This document shows, piece after piece, positions 6,415-10,031 of a DNA stretch of 10,031 bases. Source of the DNA: Oscillospiraceae bacterium (lineage in GTDB: Bacteria > Bacillota_A > Clostridia > Oscillospirales > Ruminococcaceae); contig JAFWUX010000198.1 in assembly GCA_017523995.1 (NCBI GenBank), positions 1 to 10,031 on the forward strand, given 5' to 3'. The position numbers were made by a program, and so were the translations under genes. Numbering within the stretch: the stretch's first letter is position 1; the number at the start of each line of letters is the position of its first letter. A model generated the notes under the pieces. That model had not been told where the DNA came from, made no database searches, and saw only the letters and a list, made by a program, of their open reading frames with translations.

Positions 6415-6573
6415 TTAACCCTGTTTTTTCATGAAATCAAAAACCAGGGTGTAAGCAGCATAATCTGCTAGCGTTTTTACAATACATAAATCAGCATCAT
6501 CCTGTCCTTTAGCAAAGTACTGAACCCAAGCATATTCCCCTGTCCACGCACATACACCTTTACTAAAACCACT
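6415..6573 (-). pseudogene. C-terminal remnant of an unrecognised protein
   Basis: The minus strand is open for 52 codons ending in TAA (6415-6417). It reads KGVCAWTGEYAWVQYFAKG, then DDADLCIVKTLADYAAY and FDFMKKQG. The balanced, aromatic, helix-like composition looks like a true protein end. There is no ATG or GTG until five codons before the stop, and an in-frame TGA at 6574-6576 blocks extension. That block lies exactly where the amidase leader on the other strand begins, so the 5' part was probably lost at a rearrangement junction. I do not recognise the family. Confidence 0.55.
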
Positions 6574-6588
6574 TCAGAGGTGATATAT

Positions 6589-6791
6589 ATGAAACCGGAA
6601 ATCAGGAAAATTGTAACCAGAAGCGCATTGTTCTTCGGGATTCTCGCTGTCAGCGCGGCAGGGATGCAGCTCGCAGCATGGCGCAATGCGCAGAATGCAC
6701 CGGATGCCGTGACTGCATCTGCCGCGCAGTCCCCTGTCATCGTACTGGATGCCGGACACGGGGAATCAACTTAAACATAGTTTCAAAATGC
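6589..6791 (+). pseudogene. N-acetylmuramoyl-L-alanine amidase (Amidase_3), gutted by internal deletion
   Basis: ATG 6589 follows a textbook GAGGTGA ribosome site (6576-6583). The frame gives 61 aa ending at TAA 6772-6774. It has a basic N-terminus and a membrane anchor or uncleaved signal (about 11-34), followed by PVIVLDAGHGE (49-59). The DAGHG motif carries the first zinc-binding His of Amidase_3 enzymes, which cut the amide between muramic acid and the stem peptide. After DAGHG the next frame reads INLNIVSK (6765-6788), matching the strand that normally lies some 20 or more residues further on (…EKDINLNI…). The intervening segment, with the catalytic Glu of that region, is missing and the frame is shifted. 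A terminator then follows directly, so the rest of the catalytic domain is also gone. The fragment cannot be an active amidase, though a short membrane peptide could still be made. Confidence 0.8.
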
Positions 6792-6794
6792 ACA

Positions 6795-6822
6795 CAGCGT
6801 CCCGCGGGGCGCTGCTATTTTT
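6795..6822 (+). terminator. Intrinsic terminator after the amidase remnant
   Basis: CAGCGTCCC (6795-6803) pairs with GGGGCGCTG (6806-6814), with one T-G wobble, and is followed by CTATTTTT. Its sequence is almost the same as the minus-strand terminator at 3105-3133, apart from a 3-nt difference in the loop. It is probably the original terminator of the amidase gene. Confidence 0.85.
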
Positions 6823-6845
6823 ATCGTAGATTCGTTCATTTTAAT

Positions 6846-7025
6846 ATGATGCTTCTTCGATGCGCGAATGATAGTCATGTCTATCACTCCTCAAAATACC
6901 CTGTATCAGGTGCGCAAGCGATATTGGCGACGGATCATCTTTATCAAAAAATATCTGATGGAATATATAATGCGGAATATCCCCATAAAGCACTTGATTT
7001 GTGGAGCCGGTATGGTATAATATAA
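6846..7025 (+). pseudogene. Possible gene tail, family unknown
   Basis: From ATG 6846 a 59-codon frame ends in TAA (7023-7025), including YPVSGAQAILATDHLY and AEYPHKALDLWSRYG. The second half has protein-like composition, but no ribosome site precedes the ATG. A competing frame (ATG 6877 to TAA 7018-7020) is also open and very basic. I favour the first as a 5'-truncated remnant, with low certainty. The only other content of 6823-7139 is the promoter and leader hairpin of the next gene. Confidence 0.27.
6994..7021 (+). promoter_or_regulatory. Probable promoter of the DUF6809-like gene
   Basis: TTGATT (6994-6999) and TATAAT (7016-7021) are 16 bp apart, and TG at 7013-7014 makes the -10 extended. 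The start would be near 7028, giving about a 110-nt leader before ATG 7140. The -10 overlaps the end of the possible remnant frame. Confidence 0.6.
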
Positions 7026-7054
7026 TTGAAACCCAAAGAATAGTCTTGAAAGTT

Positions 7055-7074
7055 GGTGTGCCGTAGGCAACACC
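7055..7074 (+). other. Leader hairpin upstream of the DUF6809-like gene
   Basis: GGTGT (7055-7059) pairs with ACACC (7070-7074), and GCC (7060-7062) pairs with GGC (7066-7068), with one bulged A and a GTA loop. No T-tract follows, so it is not a simple terminator. It lies in the middle of the leader, where it could affect mRNA stability or translation. No known riboswitch is recognised. Confidence 0.35.
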
Positions 7075-7139
7075 TTATCAACGGAATATTTGTTAATCGG
7101 ACGATTGGTTTTACAAAAAACTGAAAGGACGAAATAACG

Positions 7140-7373
7140 ATGATTGATGTACTTTACAACTATCGGCAGGGCGATATTCACGCCGCCGAGTTTTCTGACG
7201 AGTTTAACAAGCTCTGTATCCCCTTTGAAAATTCGCTGAGTGAGGAGCAGATCGATGTATTCCACAAAATTCTCGACTGCGTGAGTGATACCGCCGCTGC
7301 TGCCGAGATGAGGTTAGCCTACAAGATCGGATTTAAGGACGGTGCGACTATGATGAAGGAAATTCAGGACTAA
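7140..7373 (+). CDS. Small DUF6809-like hypothetical protein
   Basis: 77 aa, acidic and mostly helical, with no signal peptide or membrane segment. The opening (LYNYRQGDIHAAEF), the central helix (SLSEEQIDVFHKILD) and the ending (AYKIGFKDGATMMKEI) follow the plan of the small DUF6809 proteins common in Clostridia. That family ends in a similar G-F/Y-R/K-x-G-x-x-M-M pattern. The assignment rests on this pattern only, and the family has no known function. The start has AAAGGA about nine bases upstream. The gene has its own promoter and terminator, so it is a single-gene unit. Confidence 0.75.
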   Translation: MIDVLYNYRQGDIHAAEFSDEFNKLCIPFENSLSEEQIDVFHKILDCVSDTAAAAEMRLAYKIGFKDGATMMKEIQD

Positions 7374-7393
7374 TACGATCATAACATAAGGAA

Positions 7394-7437
7394 AGGGCAA
7401 TGTCCTCCGTGAGTGGAAGGCATTGCCCTGTTTTTTT
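7394..7437 (+). terminator. Strong intrinsic terminator
   Basis: AGGGCAATG (7394-7402) pairs with CATTGCCCT (7421-7429), with further partial pairing inside, and is followed by G and seven T (7431-7437). It ends the DUF6809-like unit and insulates the TetR operon. Confidence 0.95.
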
Positions 7438-7453
7438 AATTATGAAAAGGGTC

Positions 7454-7482
7454 TTGTCAAAAACGGTCAGTCGTGTTATAAT
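7454..7482 (+). promoter_or_regulatory. Promoter of the TetR/glycosyltransferase operon
   Basis: TTGTCA (7454-7459, 5/6) and a perfect TATAAT (7477-7482) are separated by 17 bp. The start would fall near 7489, within the palindrome at 7487-7502. The leader before ATG 7515 is therefore about 25 nt. Confidence 0.88.
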
Positions 7483-7486
7483 TCAA

Positions 7487-7502
7487 TTGACCAAGCGGTC
7501 AA
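7487..7502 (+). promoter_or_regulatory. Probable TetR self-operator
   Basis: TTGACC (7487-7492) and GGTCAA (7497-7502) form a perfect palindrome with a 4-bp centre. GACC-N4-GGTC sites are typical of TetR-family operators. It lies over the predicted transcription start and just before the ribosome site (7503-7510), so a bound dimer would block initiation. An extra GGTCA half-site is present in the promoter spacer (about 7465-7469). Autorepression by the adjacent regulator is inferred from position. Confidence 0.75.
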
Positions 7503-7514
7503 GGGGGGGATAAT

Positions 7515-8135
7515 ATGAATAACAGCTTTCTTAGTTTGCCAGATGATAAGCGCACCTCTATCATAAATGCTGCTCTGCGTGTATTCTCGCAATATGGATA
7601 CAAGAAAAGCCCTATAAATGAGATCGCAGCAGAAGCAGGGATAAGCAAATCTCTTTTATTCTATTATTTTAAGAACAAAAAAGAGCTTTATCTGTATCTT
7701 CTGCAATATTGTGCTGAGATAAAGAGTCAAAGAATAAAAGAACAAGGATGCTATGACAGCGAGAACTTTTTTGATGCTTTTACACATTCATTAAAGACAA
7801 TAACCGATATGCTTCGTTCATACCCTGAATGTGTGATATTTGAACTGAAAGCATACTATGATAATGAACCAGAGGTAAAAGCGGACGTTTCGGACTTTAT
7901 AAACAGCTATTCAAGATTTGCTTATCTGACTACTAATATCAGCATTACCCCTGATCAGTTTATAGAAGGTCTTGACCTTGAAATGATATATAGGAACATA
8001 TATCTTGCCTGTGAAGGTTATTTATTTGAAAAGATAAGCAATGGTAGCTTAAATGCCGATGATATGGAACATGATTATCTGAAAATGATAGATCACTGGA
8101 AACAGATATATCTGCGGAGGGAAACATCATCATGA
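7515..8135 (+). CDS. TetR/AcrR family transcriptional regulator
   Basis: 206 aa, a normal size for the family. The N-terminal DNA-binding domain (about 13-59) shows the standard pattern IINAALRVFSQYGYKKSPIN, then EIAAEAGISKSLLFYYFKNK and KEL, with the helix-turn-helix at about 34-53. The C-terminal half is a helical ligand-binding and dimer region with no recognisable ligand motif. ATG 7515 has a G-run ribosome site (7503-7510). The palindrome at the promoter suggests it represses its own operon until a ligand binds. It overlaps the glycosyltransferase start by 4 bp (ATGA), which implies coupled translation. The gene is visibly AT-rich (about one third G+C in a sampled stretch, against about 55% in a sampled stretch of the xylanase-like gene). 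Confidence 0.94.
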   Translation: MNNSFLSLPDDKRTSIINAALRVFSQYGYKKSPINEIAAEAGISKSLLFYYFKNKKELYLYLLQYCAEIKSQRIKEQGCYDSENFFDAFTHSLKTITDMLRSYPECVIFELKAYYDNEPEVKADVSDFINSYSRFAYLTTNISITPDQFIEGLDLEMIYRNIYLACEGYLFEKISNGSLNADDMEHDYLKMIDHWKQIYLRRETSS

Positions 8136-8863
8136 AAAGCATCTCGGTTATTATTCCCGCCCATAACGAGGAAAAATATGTGGCAAGGTGTATCTGTTCC
8201 ATAAAATCCGCCGTAAAGTATTACGGCGGTCAGGTGGAGATCATCGTTGTCTGCAATCGCTGTACTGACAGGACTGCGGAGATCGCAGAGAAACATGGTG
8301 CAAAGGTCATTTCCAACGGTGAAAGGTGTATTGCCAAGGTCAGAAACGCAGGGATCATTAATGCGACTGGCGATATTATTGTGACCATAGACTGCGATAA
8401 CCGTATGACGAAAGGAACGCTGAAAGAGATCGCTTTTTTGCTGGACACAGGCAAATATATCGGCGGCGGAGCGCCGATCCGCTTTGAGCGATATTCTGTC
8501 CCTCTGTATCTGAATGATCTGCTGTGTAGAGTGTCTTTTGCTGTCACGGGACTGTACTGTGGTATCTTCTGGGCTGAGAAATCAACATTTCAGGCAATAG
8601 GCGGATTTGTGGAAAAGAAAGCTATGGAAGATGCTGCGACTGCCAAGCTATTGAAAGCATATGGTAAGCGTAAAGGAAAGAAATATACCGTTCTGCATAA
8701 AAACGTACTTATCAATTCCACAAGAAAATACGATGATATGGGTGACTGGCTCTATCTGAAGCTGATGCTCTGCAATATCGGCATTTTTATCAGGGCTGCC
8801 CTCGGTGACAAGCGTGGGCTTGACAAGCTGCTTGATAAGCTGTTTTATGATTACAACGGTTAG
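8132..8863 (+). CDS. GT2 family glycosyltransferase
   Basis: 243 aa. The GT-A nucleotide-sugar fold begins with ISVIIPAHNEE (4-14) and includes EIIVVCNRCTDRT (36-48). The metal-binding DxD is TIDCDN (D87, D89). The acceptor-side GGF and MED-A motifs are at 157-168, with E166-D167 as the likely catalytic base region. There is no clear membrane segment, so it is probably cytoplasmic or peripheral. It would transfer a sugar from an activated donor to an unknown lipid, glycan or small-molecule acceptor. The size is short for the family but the core motifs are complete. GGAGGG lies about ten bases before ATG 8132, inside the end of the TetR gene, and translation is probably coupled to it. The direct operon link makes it the prime target of that regulator. 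Confidence 0.93.
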   Translation: MKSISVIIPAHNEEKYVARCICSIKSAVKYYGGQVEIIVVCNRCTDRTAEIAEKHGAKVISNGERCIAKVRNAGIINATGDIIVTIDCDNRMTKGTLKEIAFLLDTGKYIGGGAPIRFERYSVPLYLNDLLCRVSFAVTGLYCGIFWAEKSTFQAIGGFVEKKAMEDAATAKLLKAYGKRKGKKYTVLHKNVLINSTRKYDDMGDWLYLKLMLCNIGIFIRAALGDKRGLDKLLDKLFYDYNG

Positions 8864-8966
8864 ACAGGTGATCATATATTGATGAGCCTGAAACTGATAA
8901 AGTGAGCTATTGCAGTAAGCACTCATTTTGCTCATAAAAATCGGAAAGATTATGAGGTAAACAATT

Positions 8967-10031
8967 ATGAGTTATGAAGGAAATAGAGTATACTTGATGA
9001 TCAGAAATTTCATACTGAAAGCAATAGCAGTAACTCTTACGCTGCCTATTCTGATCGCAGCACCGCTTCAGGCATCTGCTGCGGATACCGTCTTGGATAA
9101 TACGGAGTGGAGTGCTTTTGTTGAAGAAAAAATAGAGAAAGATGATCCGCCCGGACTTGCCGTTTCTTTGGTGAACGGCTCGGAGGTCGGCTTCAAAAAT
9201 TGGGAATATGCCAATATCGAGGAGCAAACTTCCGTAACTGAGGACACTGTGTTCGGCATCGGCTCATGCTCAAAAGCATTTACTGCACTGTCTGTATTTC
9301 TATTGCAGGAGGAGGGTAAGCTCTCGGTTGAGGACAGCGTATCGGACTACCTGCCGTGGTGGAACGTGACTTGGAACGGAGCATCGCAGGATACGAAGAT
9401 ATGGCAGCTTCTTGAACACTGTTCGGGCATTTCCAACACAACGATGATGCAGTATCCGGTCGAAGACAACACAGTTTCCAATGAGGAGATAGCCCACATT
9501 GCCGAAAACATCGAGCTTGTCTATGAACCCGAAACGAGGTTTGAATACTGTAATCTCGGCTATGACATTCTTGCATATATCACAGAAACCGTCAGCGGTC
9601 AGCCCTTTGAAGAATACGTCACAAAGGAAATATTGCAGCCGATCGGAATGATACACAGCGGATATCATATTCCGACAACACAGGGCTACCGCTGGTTATT
9701 CCGGAGACTTCTTCCGTATGATGAGCCGGAGTCTGTACTGACTTCCGGTGACGGTGGGCTGCGCTCGACCCCGAAAGATATGTCACTCTGGATAGAAGCG
9801 CAGCTCGGACATCTGGAACTGCCTGAAAAACTGAAAAGTGCGATTACTGCATCACAGGAAACACCAGAGGCATACAAAATCGACATGGGGAACGGTATGG
9901 TGCAGTACAACGGCTGGCTGTGTTATGACGGTTATCGTTATCACACTGGTACGAATGCGAATTTCAGCTCCCTCATTCTCGTGGATAAAGAGCGGGACAT
10001 CGGTATTTTCTCTGTTTCAAATATCTGGACA
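8967..10031 (+). CDS. Secreted serine hydrolase, class C beta-lactamase-like (3' end outside the window)
   Basis: 355 residues are open to the window edge. A signal peptide (about 1-39, ending LQASAA) is followed by a Beta-lactamase (PF00144-type) domain. All three catalytic motifs are seen: S100-C-S-K103 (SxxK, acyl-enzyme Ser and Lys), Y194-C-N196 (YxN) and H326-T-G328 (the KTG/HxG strand). The family includes class C beta-lactamases, D,D-carboxypeptidases, D-aminopeptidases and esterases, so drug resistance should not be assumed. The enzyme would act outside the membrane. ATG 8967 is chosen because GAGGT (8954-8958) precedes it by eight bases. M11 (8997) would give a more typical signal-peptide length. 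No terminator is evident in the 103-bp gap after the glycosyltransferase, so readthrough from the TetR promoter is possible. Confidence 0.92.
   Translation, partial: MSYEGNRVYLMIRNFILKAIAVTLTLPILIAAPLQASAADTVLDNTEWSAFVEEKIEKDDPPGLAVSLVNGSEVGFKNWEYANIEEQTSVTEDTVFGIGSCSKAFTALSVFLLQEEGKLSVEDSVSDYLPWWNVTWNGASQDTKIWQLLEHCSGISNTTMMQYPVEDNTVSNEEIAHIAENIELVYEPETRFEYCNLGYDILAYITETVSGQPFEEYVTKEILQPIGMIHSGYHIPTTQGYRWLFRRLLPYDEPESVLTSGDGGLRSTPKDMSLWIEAQLGHLELPEKLKSAITASQETPEAYKIDMGNGMVQYNGWLCYDGYRYHTGTNANFSSLILVDKERDIGIFSVSNIWT

Noticed and set aside
6419..6449. CCCTG-T6 ... A5-CCAGGG inverted repeat as a terminator
   Set aside because: It lies within the coding remnant, has mostly A-T pairs in the inner stem, and has no T-tract after the arm on either strand.
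6906..7265. 119-codon minus-strand frame over the DUF6809-like gene
   Set aside because: Antisense to a gene with its own promoter, ribosome site and terminator. No independent support.
8864..8966. Gap between the glycosyltransferase and serine hydrolase as a terminator or promoter
   Set aside because: Short TGAGC/GCTCA pairing is possible, but no compact GC stem with T-tract and no good -35/-10 pair was found.

Overview
The window looks like a chromosomal segment of a fibre-degrading anaerobic Firmicute, most likely Ruminococcus or a close Oscillospiraceae relative. The evidence is a type I dockerin on a xylanase-like secreted protein (a cellulosome component), strong purine-rich ribosome binding sites, SigA-type promoters, simple hairpin/T-tract terminators, and small DUF6809-like and AAA_14/DUF4143 genes typical of that group. 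The genus is inferred from protein style only. I see no rRNA, tRNA, CRISPR array or complete insertion sequence.

Left part (1-3140): the end of an unrecognised gene and its terminator are followed by an 11-bp-arm inverted repeat and a small hypothetical gene (260-433) with a near-perfect terminator. Next comes the largest gene (650-3022), a secreted protein with three tandem GH11 xylanase modules and a C-terminal dockerin. All three modules keep the nucleophile glutamate, but only the third keeps the acid/base glutamate. Modules 1 and 2 carry Leu and Trp there and are probably not ordinary hydrolases.

Middle, minus strand (3157-6346): an FAD_binding_2 flavoprotein oxidoreductase and an AAA_14/DUF4143 ATPase each have their own promoter. 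The flavoprotein promoter lies inside a 52-nt sequence that is 44/52 identical to a stretch of the small gene at 260-433 on the other strand. This is a dispersed repeat that encodes the same peptide motif and carries TATAAT in both copies.

Debris zone (6415-7025): the tail of an unknown protein on the minus strand, a cell-wall amidase cut down to its membrane anchor and first catalytic motif by an internal deletion, its terminator, and another possible gene tail. This looks like a site of repeated deletion or recombination.

Right part (6994-10031): a small DUF6809-like gene has its own promoter and terminator. It is followed by a likely operon made of a TetR regulator with a self-operator directly downstream of a consensus promoter, a GT2 glycosyltransferase overlapping it by 4 bp, and, 103 bp further on, a secreted class C beta-lactamase-like serine hydrolase that runs off the window. 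The regulator is visibly AT-richer than the xylanase, which hints at a different origin. The operon reads as a regulated envelope or sugar-conjugate function, but its substrate is not visible.
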